DNA from: Escherichia sp. ESNIH1
Lineage (GTDB): Bacteria; Pseudomonadota; Gammaproteobacteria; Enterobacterales; Enterobacteriaceae
Direction of reading: 5' to 3'
Length of the DNA stretch: 64,000 nt
Assembly (NCBI GenBank): GCA_002918705.1
Contig: PQKR01000001.1
Span: 682,001-746,000, forward strand
Positions 10,928-20,053 of this stretch are shown here, piece by piece. Position 1 is the stretch's first letter. Every line of letters begins with the position of its first letter. Below the pieces are notes generated by a model that was not told the origin of the DNA, did not search any database, and was given only the letters and a program-made list of their open reading frames with translations. The translations under genes were made by a program, and so were the position numbers.

Positions 10928-11617
10928 TCAGAACATGATCCGCGCGACCAGCGGCGCAATCAACACCATCACCACGCCGGAGAGCATCATTACCAGGCTG
11001 GCCACAACGCCCTCCTGCTGGCCCAGCTCATAGGAGCGCGCCGTCCCTGCCCCGTGCGAGGCTGCGCCAAAGCCCGCCCCTTTCGCCATGCCTTCCCGAA
11101 TGGCGAGGCGCAGAAACAGCATATCCCCTACCGCCATACCGAAGACGCCCGTGACCACCACAAACAGCGCCACCAGATCCGGCTGGCCTCCCAGCGGCCC
11201 GGCGGCGGCCAGCGCAAAGGGCGTGGTCACTGAACGCACCGCCAGGCTGCGCTGGATCTCATCTGGCAGGGTAAACAGACGCGCCAGCCATACCGAGCTG
11301 GTTACCGCCACCACCGTCGCGGTGAGGGTCCCGGCGGTGAGCGACATCCAGTGACGCTTGATCAGCGCCAGGTTGTCATAGACCGGCACGGCAAAGGCGA
11401 TGGTCGCCGGACCGAGCAGCCACAGCAGCCAGTGCGTCTCGCCCATGTAGTTCTGGTAGGAGATATGACCAAACACCAGCATCAGCACCAGCACAATCGG
11501 CGTGCAGACCAGCGGCATCAGCGGCAGCGTGCGAAAGCGGCGATAGAGCCTTTTATTGGCGAAGTAGATGAGTAGCGTGACGGCCAGACAGACCAGGCCC
11601 AGGTGAAAATCAGTCAT
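10928..11617 (-). CDS. LrgB/CidB-family membrane protein
   Basis: A 229-residue polytopic protein (six or more hydrophobic segments) of the LrgB family. The family is described as an antiholin-like or murein-hydrolase export modulator, with more recent links to small-metabolite transport such as glycolate or pyruvate; the role here is not shown. It overlaps the upstream LrgA-type gene by four bases, so the two form a coupled pair. The divergent LysR gene is the likely regulator. Confidence 0.85.
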   Translation of the reverse strand: MTDFHLGLVCLAVTLLIYFANKRLYRRFRTLPLMPLVCTPIVLVLMLVFGHISYQNYMGETHWLLWLLGPATIAFAVPVYDNLALIKRHWMSLTAGTLTATVVAVTSSVWLARLFTLPDEIQRSLAVRSVTTPFALAAAGPLGGQPDLVALFVVVTGVFGMAVGDMLFLRLAIREGMAKGAGFGAASHGAGTARSYELGQQEGVVASLVMMLSGVVMVLIAPLVARIMF

Positions 11618-12021
11618 GGCCGCTGCCTGCGAAGCTCGTAGCGGTAGACCTTATCCACCACCCAGGCCGTTGCCCCAAGAACCATTAGCGTACTGAGGGC
11701 GATGACGGCGAAAATGCGCCAGCCATCGATCAGCAGCAGCTGGGCGTAGTTCACCACCGCCACCACCGCAGGCACAAAAAAGAGCAGCATCTCTGCCAGC
11801 AGCCAGCTTGCTCCTGCCCGCACCCACTTCAGGGGAACGATCCGGCACGTCACCAGCGCAAGCAGAATCATCATGCCTACCAGGTTAGCAGGCAGCGGCA
11901 GGCTGAGCCACTGTACAAGGTGCTGGGCCACGACAAAGAGTCCGGCATAGAGCAGCACCTGCAGCGGAATTTGCAGCCGCCGCACAAGAGCAGGCGTAAC
12001 ACGGCTTAACGCCACGTCCAT
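11614..12021 (-). CDS. LrgA/CidA-family holin-like membrane protein
   Basis: A 135-residue protein with four hydrophobic segments, typical of LrgA/CidA partners of LrgB. I chose ATG 12021 (MDVALSRVTPALVRRL); the frame extends 16 codons upstream to a GTG at 12069, which would give 151 residues, with no clear ribosome site for either. Coupled by a 4-base overlap to the LrgB gene. A 135-bp divergent region with tandem TTCCGGAA palindromes separates it from the LysR gene. Confidence 0.82.
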   Translation of the reverse strand: MDVALSRVTPALVRRLQIPLQVLLYAGLFVVAQHLVQWLSLPLPANLVGMMILLALVTCRIVPLKWVRAGASWLLAEMLLFFVPAVVAVVNYAQLLLIDGWRIFAVIALSTLMVLGATAWVVDKVYRYELRRQRP

Positions 12022-12109
12022 TAGGGTATGTCCATGAAATGTGATGGGAGACACAGTATAGAGAGCCACTACGCGGGGTTGAAATGAATTAAACTCATCG
12101 CAGGCATAG

Positions 12110-12137
12110 TCTTCCGGAATACTTATCTTCCGGAATA
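12110..12137. promoter_or_regulatory. Tandem TTCCGGAA boxes, candidate operator of the LysR regulator
   Basis: The 12-mer TCTTCCGGAATA occurs twice, at 12110-12121 and 12126-12137, a 16-base period, each with the 8-bp palindrome TTCCGGAA. It lies 19 bases before the LysR start in the divergent region, where LysR proteins usually bind. Confidence 0.5.
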
Positions 12138-12156
12138 ACTGTTTAAAGGAATAGTC

Positions 12157-13071
12157 ATGGATATCAGAACGCTGCGCTATTTTGTGGAGGTCGTGCGCCA
12201 GCAGAGTTTCACCCGTGCAGCGGAGCGGCTGTTCGTCACCCAGCCCACTATTAGCAAGATGCTGAAAAACCTGGAGGATGAGCTAAATACCACCCTGCTG
12301 ATCCGCGACGGACGCAGGCTGCTGCTCACCGATACCGGCCGGGTGGTCTTTGAACGTGGCCAGGCTATCCTTGGCGAGTTCCGTCAGCTGGAGGCCGAGC
12401 TGGATGATATCCAGCATCTCAACAAAGGTGTATTGCGGCTGGGCATACCGCCGATGGTGGGTATGCTGATGGCCGGGCCGATCGGCCTGTTTCGCCAGCG
12501 CTATCCCGGCGTGGAGTTAAAAATCGCTGAGTTTGGCGGCCTGACGGTTCAGCAGGCGGTCATGAACGGCGAGCTGGATCTGGCGATGACGGCGCTACCG
12601 GTAGAGGAGGAGAGCGCCTTGACCACCCTGCCGCTGTTTAGCCATCCGCTCTGCGTGTTGGTGCCCCGATCCGGCGACTGGCTGAAGTGCAAGGCGGTCT
12701 CCCCCGAGATGCTGGCCGACCATCCGCTGCTGATCTACAACGAGGACTTTGCCCTCAGCCAGCAGCTGATGCAGCTCTTCAACCGGCACGACGTGAAGCC
12801 GCGCATCGCCGTGCGCAGCGGCCAGTGGGATTTTCTGGCCGCGATGGTGCAGGCGGGGGTCGGCATTGCGATTTTGCCGGAGCCAATCTGTCAGCGGCTG
12901 GACAAGCAGACGCTGCGCTGGATCCCCTTGCAGAGTGATCTGCAGTGGCAGCTGGGGATGATCTGGCGGGAGGGGGTCTATCTGTCGCACAGCGCCCAGG
13001 CGTGGCTGGCGTGCTGCGAGGGGTTCTGGCTACCGCCGAACCTGGAAACGCCGGGTGGCGGCTTCGCCTGA
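12157..13071 (+). CDS. LysR-family transcriptional regulator (CidR-like position)
   Basis: A 304-residue LysR regulator with the winged HTH at about 1-60 (FTRAAERLFVTQPTISKML) and a periplasmic-binding-like effector domain from about 90. Divergent from the LrgA/LrgB pair, it probably controls that pair in response to a small acid. Its last six residues (PGGGFA) and the stop codon are encoded inside a REP palindrome, implying the original C-terminus was replaced when the REP arrived. Confidence 0.87.
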   Translation: MDIRTLRYFVEVVRQQSFTRAAERLFVTQPTISKMLKNLEDELNTTLLIRDGRRLLLTDTGRVVFERGQAILGEFRQLEAELDDIQHLNKGVLRLGIPPMVGMLMAGPIGLFRQRYPGVELKIAEFGGLTVQQAVMNGELDLAMTALPVEEESALTTLPLFSHPLCVLVPRSGDWLKCKAVSPEMLADHPLLIYNEDFALSQQLMQLFNRHDVKPRIAVRSGQWDFLAAMVQAGVGIAILPEPICQRLDKQTLRWIPLQSDLQWQLGMIWREGVYLSHSAQAWLACCEGFWLPPNLETPGGGFA

Positions 13072-13130
13072 CCCGGCCTACAGACGACATCATGCCCCCA
13101 TAGGCCCGGTAAGCGTAGCGCCACCGGGCA
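13050..13130. repeat. BIME: two inverted REPs
   Basis: REP 1 at 13050-13082 (GCCGGGTGGCGGCTTCGCC...) overlaps the LysR stop; REP 2 at 13101-13130 is in the opposite orientation. Together they form a BIME between convergent genes. Confidence 0.85.
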
Positions 13131-13136
13131 AGACAG

Positions 13137-14783
13137 CTACTTATTCTCGATGAGCAGTGCTTCCAGCAGGTCGAGATCGTGCAGCAGCTTCTGCATCGTC
13201 TCATTGCTGATCTGCCGCGTTGCGCGCAGGTGATAGAGCTCGGCGCGTTCGGAGCGCAGCGCCGCCAGACGGAAACGGCGCTCAAGGTTCTCCTCCTGCA
13301 TCGATCCCTCAGTATCATTGCGTCCATCGGCCCGCCGACGCAGGTTACCGATTACCCGAGAGCTTACTTCGGTCAGCAGCTGGTTATCGATATTCTCCTC
13401 GCTGTTTGCCGCAAGCCGCTCCTGCATCTTCTGGATCGCCACAATCGCCACATCGGCAGTGACCGAACGTGCCAGCCGCTCCTCTTTCGCCTGCTGAATA
13501 TGGTCGCCGACCTCCATATGCTGAAGCAGGATCGGCAGCATAACTACCCCCACAAACAGCGAGAAGAGGATCACCCCGGCAGCAAGAAACACCAGCTCGT
13601 AGCGGGCCGGGAAGACGTTACCGTCCGGCAGCAGCAGCGGGATAGAGAGCACGCCCGCGAGGGTAATCGCCCCACGTACCCCGGCGAAGGAGGCGATCAG
13701 CAGCTCGCGGGTGCTCCACGAGCCGAACTCCATTGGCTTCTTCGTTAAGAAGCGCTGGCTGAACTTTTTCATCGTCCACAGCCAGCCGAAACGCACCAGC
13801 ATCAGCGCGGCATAGATCAGCACGATGTCGGTAAACAGCATCCAGGTTTCAACGTTCGGGTCGGCCTCGGCGGCCACCAGCGAGGACTCAAGGATCCCCG
13901 GCAGCTGCAGGCCCAGCAGCAGGAACACCATGCCGTTAAAGACAAACTCCAGCATTGACCAGGTACTGTTGGCCCGCAGACGCATTGCCAGCGGCGCGCG
14001 GCGCATCACCCCAGAGCGGGTAATGGTCATCCCTGCCGCCACGGCGGCCAGAATGCCCGAGAAGCCAATATGTTCCGCAATCAGGTAGGAGGCAAACGGC
14101 AGCAGGAAAAGCAGCACGATCTGCGTCGCGGGCTCATCGCCGCCCCAGCGGCTGAGAAAGCGCAGCGAACGGCCGTACAGCCAGCTGACGATAAAGCCCG
14201 CTAAAATGCCGCCCACGGCCACCTTGAGGAACTCTACCGAGGCCCCGCCGACGGTAAACACCATCGTGCCCATCGCTACCGCAACGGCAAACTTCAGCGA
14301 TACCAGGCCGGAGGCGTCGTTCATTAACGCCTCGCCCTGCAAAATGCCCATGATTTTTTTCGGGATGCGCCCCTCCCCAACGATGCCGGAGAGCGCCACG
14401 GCGTCGGTTGGCGAGAGCACGGCCGCCAGCGCTAACGCCGGGACCAGCGGAATGCCCGGCACGATCCAGTAGATGAGAAAGCCGATGCCAACGACGGTGA
14501 CCAGCACCAGCGCCAGCGCGAGACCGAGGATCTCCCGTCCGTGTTCAAGGAACTCCCGCGTCGGCGTTTTCCAGCCGTCGGCGAACAGCAGCGGCGGGAT
14601 AAAGAGCACCAGAAACAGCTCTGGATCGAACTCAACGTGCAGGCCAAACGTTGGCAGCGCCAGCATCGCGCCGATGGCAATCTGCATCAGCGGTAGCGGG
14701 ATCTGGAACGGTAGAACCCGTGTGATGACGCCGGAGAGAGAGACCACAAGGGTCATGATGAGGATGGTAAAGAATATTTCCAT
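13137..14783 (-). CDS. yjcE: Na+/H+ antiporter, CPA1 family
   Basis: A 548-residue inner-membrane antiporter with about 12 hydrophobic helices. It has the CPA1 motifs FADGWKTP, LSPTDAVAL and NDASGLVSLK with the ion-binding Asp, followed by a cytoplasmic helical tail from about 410. It exchanges Na+ for H+ in pH and salt homeostasis. I chose ATG 14783 (MEIFFTILIM), which matches the E. coli start; the frame is open 23 codons further. Downstream is a BIME, and upstream is the ghxP terminator. Confidence 0.93.
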   Translation of the reverse strand: MEIFFTILIMTLVVSLSGVITRVLPFQIPLPLMQIAIGAMLALPTFGLHVEFDPELFLVLFIPPLLFADGWKTPTREFLEHGREILGLALALVLVTVVGIGFLIYWIVPGIPLVPALALAAVLSPTDAVALSGIVGEGRIPKKIMGILQGEALMNDASGLVSLKFAVAVAMGTMVFTVGGASVEFLKVAVGGILAGFIVSWLYGRSLRFLSRWGGDEPATQIVLLFLLPFASYLIAEHIGFSGILAAVAAGMTITRSGVMRRAPLAMRLRANSTWSMLEFVFNGMVFLLLGLQLPGILESSLVAAEADPNVETWMLFTDIVLIYAALMLVRFGWLWTMKKFSQRFLTKKPMEFGSWSTRELLIASFAGVRGAITLAGVLSIPLLLPDGNVFPARYELVFLAAGVILFSLFVGVVMLPILLQHMEVGDHIQQAKEERLARSVTADVAIVAIQKMQERLAANSEENIDNQLLTEVSSRVIGNLRRRADGRNDTEGSMQEENLERRFRLAALRSERAELYHLRATRQISNETMQKLLHDLDLLEALLIENK

Positions 14784-14902
14784 GCGTTCCCTGTTTGCGA
14801 TGTTTTTTATATCGAGAGGTGACGAACGATGACGAGGCATCATGCCTCTCATAATAGAACATGCAGGTTAACGCAAAGGAAACAAGATGTGCCTTAAAAA
14901 AC

Positions 14903-14930
14903 AAAATGGGCGGCCAATGCCGCCCATTTT
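14903..14930 (-). terminator. Rho-independent terminator of ghxP
   Basis: Perfect 12-bp stem AAAATGGGCGGC / GCCGCCCATTTT with a CAAT loop and A/T tails, 15 bases past the ghxP stop. Confidence 0.85.
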
Positions 14931-14945
14931 AAGGAGCTAAAAGGC

Positions 14946-16295
14946 TTAGATTGCCCAGCCGCCCGCGTAGAAAGCCACCAGCGCGATGGCGATCGCCACG
15001 GTACCGATATTCAGGCGACGCCATTCGCCAGAGACGATACGGCCAATCACCAGCGAGGCGAAGCCAATCATGATGCCGGTAACGATGTTACAGGTCAGCA
15101 CGATAAAGACGGCGGTGATCAGACCGGCCATCGCATCAACGAAATCGGCAAAGTCGATTTTTGCCACGTTGCTGAGCATCAGCAGGCCAACGTACATCAG
15201 CGCCGGAGCGGTCGCGTAGGCCGGGACCAGGTAGGAGAGCGGAGACAGGAACAGGATCAGCAGGAACAGCACGCCAACGGTGATCGCCGTCAGGCCAGTT
15301 TTACCCCCCGCCGCCGTACCGGCCGCCGATTCGATATAGACCGCTGCCGGGGCTGCGCCCACCAGGCCAGAGAAGACGCTGCTCAGGGAGTCAGTGGTCA
15401 GCGCTTTGCCGCCGTCGATAATCTGGCCATCTTTATCCAGCAGGTTTGCCTGCCCGGCTACCGCGCGGATAGTCCCGGTGGCATCAAACACCGCCGTCAT
15501 CACCAGCGCCAGCACGCTTGGCAGCACTAGCGGGTTCAGCGCACCAACGATATCCAGGCTGCCGATCAGGGAATTACCTTTATCGTCGCTCAGCGACGGC
15601 ATGGCAAAAATCCCAGAGAAGTGTACGGCCGGATCGAAAATCAGGCCCACAATCGACACCCCAATGATGGTCAGCAGGATGCCGCCCGGTACCTTCAGCT
15701 TCTCGAGGCCGATAATTACCGCCAGGCCAATCAGAGACATCATCACCGGGAAGCTGTCGAAGTTGCCCAGCGCCACCGGCAGCCCTTCAATCGGGTTTTT
15801 CACCACCAGACCGACGCCGTTGGCGGCGATCAGCAGCAGGAACAGGCCAATACCGATCCCGGTGCCGTGCGCCACGCCCTGCGGCAGGTTGCGCAGGATC
15901 CAGCTACGAATGCCGGTGGCGGAGATCACGGTAAACAGCACGCCCATCAGGAACACAGCACCCAGGGCAACCGGGACGCTGATCTGCTGACCCAGCACCA
16001 GGCTGAACGCGGTAAAGGCGGTCAGTGAAATGGCGCAGCCAATCGCCAGCGGCAGGTTCGCCCACAGCCCCATGACGATAGAGCCGACGCCGGCAACCAG
16101 ACAGGTAGCAACAAACACCGCGGCGGGTGGGAAGCCCGCTTTTCCTAACATGCCTGGAACAACGATGACGGAGTAGACCATCGCGAGGAAGGTGGTTAAC
16201 CCGGCGACCACTTCCTGACGGACGGTACTGCCACGAGCAGAAATTTTAAACAAAGCGTCAAGCGAACCGCCGGTACGCGCTGAAGGCGTAGACAT
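14946..16295 (-). CDS. ghxP: Guanine/hypoxanthine permease
   Basis: A 449-residue NCS2/AzgA-type purine permease, identical in length to E. coli GhxP (YjcD), with about 12-14 membrane segments. The substrate motif region includes [13 protein letters not shown] and the [10 protein letters not shown] segment. It imports guanine and hypoxanthine with protons for salvage. The start is ATG 16295 ([10 protein letters not shown]) with GGGG about 10 bases upstream; a second ATG lies three codons earlier. Three PurR-like boxes upstream suggest repression by purines. Confidence 0.95.
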   Translation of the reverse strand: MSTPSARTGGSLDALFKISARGSTVRQEVVAGLTTFLAMVYSVIVVPGMLGKAGFPPAAVFVATCLVAGVGSIVMGLWANLPLAIGCAISLTAFTAFSLVLGQQISVPVALGAVFLMGVLFTVISATGIRSWILRNLPQGVAHGTGIGIGLFLLLIAANGVGLVVKNPIEGLPVALGNFDSFPVMMSLIGLAVIIGLEKLKVPGGILLTIIGVSIVGLIFDPAVHFSGIFAMPSLSDDKGNSLIGSLDIVGALNPLVLPSVLALVMTAVFDATGTIRAVAGQANLLDKDGQIIDGGKALTTDSLSSVFSGLVGAAPAAVYIESAAGTAAGGKTGLTAITVGVLFLLILFLSPLSYLVPAYATAPALMYVGLLMLSNVAKIDFADFVDAMAGLITAVFIVLTCNIVTGIMIGFASLVIGRIVSGEWRRLNIGTVAIAIALVAFYAGGWAI

Positions 16296-16407
16296 AGAAA
16301 ACATCCCCTGAAGAGTTTTATTTTTCGTTGTTTAGCGTGGTGGACAATCCACTGCCCGTTAAACGTCATCATTCCGAAACAGGTTGTGGCTAAGCAGAGC
16401 CACAAAA

Positions 16408-16563
16408 AGCAAACGTTTAACTCCGCGCAAACAGAACGGCTGTAAAAAAGGCAAACGATTATCTAGCCTTCACAGGGGGTATTTCAACTTAACTTTACGG
16501 GTTTTTACTAAATTTCGCTTATGACGGCGAAAAACCAGGCAGAGGATGCGCAAACGTTATCGT
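16408..16563. promoter_or_regulatory. Candidate PurR boxes upstream of ghxP
   Basis: The 340-base gap before ghxP holds three stretches resembling the PurR operator ACGCAAACGTTTTCGT: AAGCAAACGTTTAACT (16408-16423), AGGCAAACGATTATCT (16449-16464) and GCGCAAACGTTATCGT (16548-16563). The third is the closest. Three spaced sites suggest looping or cooperative repression of a purine permease. Confidence 0.55.
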
Positions 16564-16635
16564 CTATGCGCAACCTTGCAACATTTTTCGCCAGGCTCCT
16601 GCCCGAGGGCCAGCAGCCATCATTTTTTAGAATAA

Positions 16636-17304
16636 TTACGCGCCGGGCAGTTCGAAAGGGCCGCCCTGAGCAATGGCGCGCTGCCAGGCCGGGCGATCTT
16701 CAACCCGCATCTTCCACGCCTGCAGGTTGGGTAGATGATCGACACCGCCGCGTGCCAGCAGGGCAAATACCGGGAAGCTCATCTGAATATCCGCCATGCT
16801 AGGGTGCTCGCCGGTGAACCACGGCTGGCTGCCGAGCTGTGACTCAATGTAGCGGGCATGGGTTTCGAGCTGCTTATTAAGCCAGGCCTTCTGTACTCCC
16901 TCACCCAGCGCCTTGCCAAGCGTGCGCAGGCCAAAAGGTACCGGCGGTTTACCAAGGCTGCCAAACACCAGCTTCATGAGCAGAAGCGGCATCAACGATC
17001 CTTCGGCATAGTGCAGCCAGAAACGGTACTGGAGCTTTTGCTGCGTATCCGTCGGCTTAAGCTGACCACGGGTGTCGTAGGTCTCCTGAAGGTGTTCAAG
17101 GATTGCGCCCGATTCAGCTATGATCGTGCCGTTATCATCCAGCACCGGCGATTTTCCCAGCGGATGCACTCTCTTCAGCGCCTCCGGCGCCATCATGGTT
17201 TTTTCGCGCTGGTAGCGCACAATCTGGTAGGGCAGACCCAGCTCTTCAAGCGCCCAAAGCACACGCTGCGAACGCGACTGATTAAGATGATGTACGGTGA
17301 TCAC
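16636..17304 (-). CDS. Glutathione S-transferase family protein
   Basis: A 222-residue GST: an N-terminal thioredoxin fold (1-78) with the glutathione-binding ESGAILEHL at about 64-72, then an all-helical C-terminal domain. It should conjugate or reduce electrophiles with glutathione. Its position beside soxR/soxS, as also in Salmonella, suggests an oxidative-stress or detoxification role, but I see no SoxS box by eye. Absent from the E. coli K-12 locus. Confidence 0.88.
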   Translation of the reverse strand: MITVHHLNQSRSQRVLWALEELGLPYQIVRYQREKTMMAPEALKRVHPLGKSPVLDDNGTIIAESGAILEHLQETYDTRGQLKPTDTQQKLQYRFWLHYAEGSLMPLLLMKLVFGSLGKPPVPFGLRTLGKALGEGVQKAWLNKQLETHARYIESQLGSQPWFTGEHPSMADIQMSFPVFALLARGGVDHLPNLQAWKMRVEDRPAWQRAIAQGGPFELPGA

Positions 17305-17457
17305 GGATGTCTCCTGTTATGGATGTGAGATAAGGCCTTGTCAGGCTTGCCCTCTCCTCTCCTAACTATAGAAAATTGCAGATGATCCGCGAAAAATTTC
17401 GGCAAAACTGGCGGCGATCCCGCTGGTAATCCGGGCCGGGTGGCATAGACTAAAAGT

Positions 17458-17600
17458 GTCGACACAAACCGGAACCTCAACAACGCGTTCGAGCGAGGGG
17501 TATCGATGTCGGGGGAAACCCTCCTGTAAAATGAGCGGGATAGAGTGAAAGACAAAGACCGGAAATAACTAAAGCGCCCTTGTGGCGCTTTAGTTTTTAT
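17458..17600 (+). ncRNA. sraL: Small regulatory RNA SraL (RyjA)
   Basis: SraL is a Hfq/ProQ-type sRNA of about 140 nt encoded between soxR and its neighbour in E. coli and Salmonella, convergent with soxR. Here the same slot holds a region with a -10-like TAGACT at 17446-17451 and a strong terminator hairpin at 17567-17595 with a T-run. That predicts a transcript of about 140 nt, antisense at its 3' end to the soxR 3' UTR. The internal sequence looks like the E. coli RNA from memory. In Salmonella it is RpoS-dependent and represses tig. Exact ends are estimates. Confidence 0.65.
17567..17599. terminator. Bidirectional terminator shared by soxR and sraL
   Basis: AACTAAAGCGCC / GGCGCTTTAGTT, perfect 12-bp stem with a 5-base loop, followed by TTTAT on the plus strand and TATTTCC on the minus strand. 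Confidence 0.85.
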
Positions 17601-18067
17601 TTGTCGTTAACCTCATCCTCTAGCAGGCGGGCACCTGTCCCCTGCTCTCCCAGCCTGTCGCCCGGGTTACGCAGTGGGCAGTCGCTACGCGACAGGCAGC
17701 CGCAGCCGATACAGCCGTTAAGATCGTCCCGTAGCGCCTCCAGAGTATGGATACGTCTGTCCAGCTCTTCTCGCCACTGAGAGGAGAGCTGCTCCCACGT
17801 TTTCGCATTCAGCGTATGGCCCGCCGGCAGCACGCTCAAGGCTTCGCCGATGGTCGCCAGCGGGATACCGATGCGCTGGGCAATCTTAATGATGGCAACG
17901 TAGCGCAGCACGTCACGGGTATAACGCCGCTGGTTACCCTCGTTACGTACGCTCTTAATCAGGCCTTTGCTCTCATAAAAGTGCAGGGCCGAAACGGCGA
18001 CCCCGCTACGCCTTGCCACTTCGCCTGGCGTCAGCATCGCTTTAATACGCGGCAATTTCTTTTCCAT
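17597..18067 (-). CDS. soxR: Redox-sensing transcriptional activator SoxR
   Basis: A 156-residue MerR-family dimer that senses redox-cycling drugs and NO through a 2Fe-2S cluster and activates soxS. It has the HTH and linker near 13-80, then the cluster ligands C119, C122, C124 and C130 in [12 protein letters not shown]. All ligands are intact, so it should be functional. Divergent from soxS across an 86-base region with a perfect SoxR operator that also represses soxR. Confidence 0.97.
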   Translation of the reverse strand: MEKKLPRIKAMLTPGEVARRSGVAVSALHFYESKGLIKSVRNEGNQRRYTRDVLRYVAIIKIAQRIGIPLATIGEALSVLPAGHTLNAKTWEQLSSQWREELDRRIHTLEALRDDLNGCIGCGCLSRSDCPLRNPGDRLGEQGTGARLLEDEVNDK

Positions 18068-18074
18068 AAAGCTC

Positions 18075-18105
18075 TTTACCTCAAGTTAACTTGAGGAATT
18101 ATACT
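18075..18105 (+). promoter_or_regulatory. soxS promoter with SoxR operator
   Basis: -35 TTTACC (18075-18080) and -10 TATACT (18100-18105) are separated by 19 bases, the overlong spacer that MerR-type activators need. The 18-bp perfect palindrome CCTCAAGTTAACTTGAGG (18079-18096) fills the spacer. Confidence 0.93.
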
Positions 18106-18153
18106 CCGCTTCAGACCAAACGACGACTTCAGCACTGAAAAAGAGGCAGTAGT

Positions 18154-18477
18154 ATGTCCCATCAGCAAATTATTCAAACGCTTATTGAATGGATTGATGA
18201 ACATATCGACCAACCCCTGAACATTGATGTAGTGGCGCAGAAATCTGGCTATTCCAAGTGGTATTTACAGCGGATGTTTCGTGCGGTGACTCACCAGACG
18301 CTCGGAGACTATATCCGCCAGCGGCGCCTGCTGATGGCGGCAGAAGCGCTACGTACTACGCAGCGGCCGATCTTTGATATTGCGATGGAGCTAGGGTATG
18401 TGTCGCAGCAGACCTTTTCCCGCGTGTTTCGCCGGGAGTTTGACCGGACGCCGAGCGATTACCGGCATCAGATGTAG
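18154..18477 (+). CDS. soxS: AraC-family activator SoxS
   Basis: A 107-residue single-domain AraC/XylS activator of the superoxide regulon. Two HTH motifs are visible, the first around YSKWYLQRMFRAVT and the second around FDIAMELGYVSQQTFSRVF. It has no sensor domain; its level alone sets activity. It is induced by SoxR from the divergent promoter, and full length matches E. coli. The convergent pdeC ends 11 bases away. Confidence 0.97.
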   Translation: MSHQQIIQTLIEWIDEHIDQPLNIDVVAQKSGYSKWYLQRMFRAVTHQTLGDYIRQRRLLMAAEALRTTQRPIFDIAMELGYVSQQTFSRVFRREFDRTPSDYRHQM

Positions 18478-18487
18478 CATGAGCGGA

Positions 18488-20053
18488 TCAGCGCAGAGGT
18501 TGCCGGAGCCACTCCATGAAATCCTGCGGTGACAGCGCTTTCGCGAAGTACCAGCCCTGGCAATACTGCACGCCACGTTTTAGCAGCCAGGTCACCTGCT
18601 CTGAGGTTTCCACGCCTTCGGCAATAATCTTGAGACGTAAGCTTTGTGCCATCTCAATGATGTGTTCAGCAATCAGGTGACTGGTGCTGTTGGTAGTCAG
18701 CGTGTCGATAAAGGATTTGTCGATTTTAAGAATATCGACGTTCAGCGAATATAAATTGTGCAGGTTAGAATAACCGGTGCCAAAATCATCAATCGCTACT
18801 TCATATCCGGCCTGGCGGAAGGCCTGGATAACCGGCGTTGTTTTCGGTACATCAATAAATCCGCGCTCGGTAACCTCAATCTTAATCTGCTGTGCCTTGA
18901 CGGCATGCTGCTGGGCTTTATCGGAAATTAACGCTATCAGGCGAGAGGAGTGGAAGTCCGAAGCGGATAAGTTAATTGAAATATAGAGTTGTGGGTTTTC
19001 TGATAAGAAACGGCCTAAATCGGCGAAGACCTCCTCAACGGCATAATCGGTCACCCGTTCAATCAGCCCCTCTTTTTCCGCCAGCGGTATAAATTCCGCC
19101 GGGCTCATCACCGGCCCTTCAAAACCTGGCCAACGTAACAGCGCCTCAGCCCCTACGCACTGTCCGGTTTTAATATCAATAATAGGTTGATAGTTGAGCC
19201 GCAGCTGGCGTTTTAACAAGGCGCGATGCAAAAGACGCCGCGGTGAATTAAATTCCTGCTGGGTTCGGGACCACATGAGCAGAATAATAATGCTGCAAAT
19301 CATCCCCAGCGGCAGAGTGAGCGTTGCCTGGTGATAAAGAAACTGAAAATAGCGATCGCTGGAGGTTGAGACAATAATTGCTATAGGACGCTTTTCCGAG
19401 TGGGCAATGGTATAGAAGCGACCATCCTGCTGAAAGGTAAAGTCGTTGTTCTGCACCAGACCTGCCAGTACCCGAACATCCGCCGTCGGGCTTACCGAGA
19501 AGAACCCCTTGGTGATCGTGTCATATATGCCGTAGGCCAGCGAGCGATCGTCTGACATCACCTCGCTGTAGGCCAGCGGGTTGACGACCATTGCATAATG
19601 GCCGCGCTGCATATAGACCATCTTATAGCCAGCATAAAACGGCGTGTCACGATAATAATAGTTGGAGATATCCGGAGCGTGGCTATATTCCGCTGCGTGA
19701 ATAATATAGGGTTCGGCGGGTGCCATTGAGGTGGAGCATAAAAAGCGATTGCCGTTGGCGTATATTATATCAGCAACGTAGAGCTGCCCGCGGATAATAT
19801 TGAGCATATTATAGCGATGCGCCGGCGAACAGATCCTGCCGTTAAATTTCTCTGCTTCACTACGGGCCATATCAACCTGCTGGATAACCCGCTCGGTCTT
19901 ATCCAGCGCCAGCTGGGCAAATGAACGCAGCTGTATGCCGGTCTCTTTAACGGCGCGGATGTGAGCAAACCATAGCGCCAGCATCACAGGCAGCAAAACT
20001 ACCATGATGATCCCGACAATCCTTAGCGCCTTGCGGCGTGCGCTATGATTCAT
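18488..20053 (-). CDS. pdeC: c-di-GMP phosphodiesterase with CSS sensor domain
   Basis: An inner-membrane enzyme that degrades c-di-GMP, in E. coli controlled by periplasmic redox state (DsbA) through its CSS domain. About 521 residues from ATG 20053 (MNHSARRKAL), with AGGG just upstream; an earlier ATG at 20089 has no ribosome site. It has TM1 near 11-32, a periplasmic CSS domain with Cys in GRICSPAH and FLCSTSM, a second TM near 240-260, then an EAL domain with GAEALLRW, the ETERGF-type Glu (EVTERGF), DDFGTGYSN and KIDKSF. Catalytic residues are complete. Divergent from a possible small gene. Confidence 0.93.
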   Translation of the reverse strand: MNHSARRKALRIVGIIMVVLLPVMLALWFAHIRAVKETGIQLRSFAQLALDKTERVIQQVDMARSEAEKFNGRICSPAHRYNMLNIIRGQLYVADIIYANGNRFLCSTSMAPAEPYIIHAAEYSHAPDISNYYYRDTPFYAGYKMVYMQRGHYAMVVNPLAYSEVMSDDRSLAYGIYDTITKGFFSVSPTADVRVLAGLVQNNDFTFQQDGRFYTIAHSEKRPIAIIVSTSSDRYFQFLYHQATLTLPLGMICSIIILLMWSRTQQEFNSPRRLLHRALLKRQLRLNYQPIIDIKTGQCVGAEALLRWPGFEGPVMSPAEFIPLAEKEGLIERVTDYAVEEVFADLGRFLSENPQLYISINLSASDFHSSRLIALISDKAQQHAVKAQQIKIEVTERGFIDVPKTTPVIQAFRQAGYEVAIDDFGTGYSNLHNLYSLNVDILKIDKSFIDTLTTNSTSHLIAEHIIEMAQSLRLKIIAEGVETSEQVTWLLKRGVQYCQGWYFAKALSPQDFMEWLRQPLR

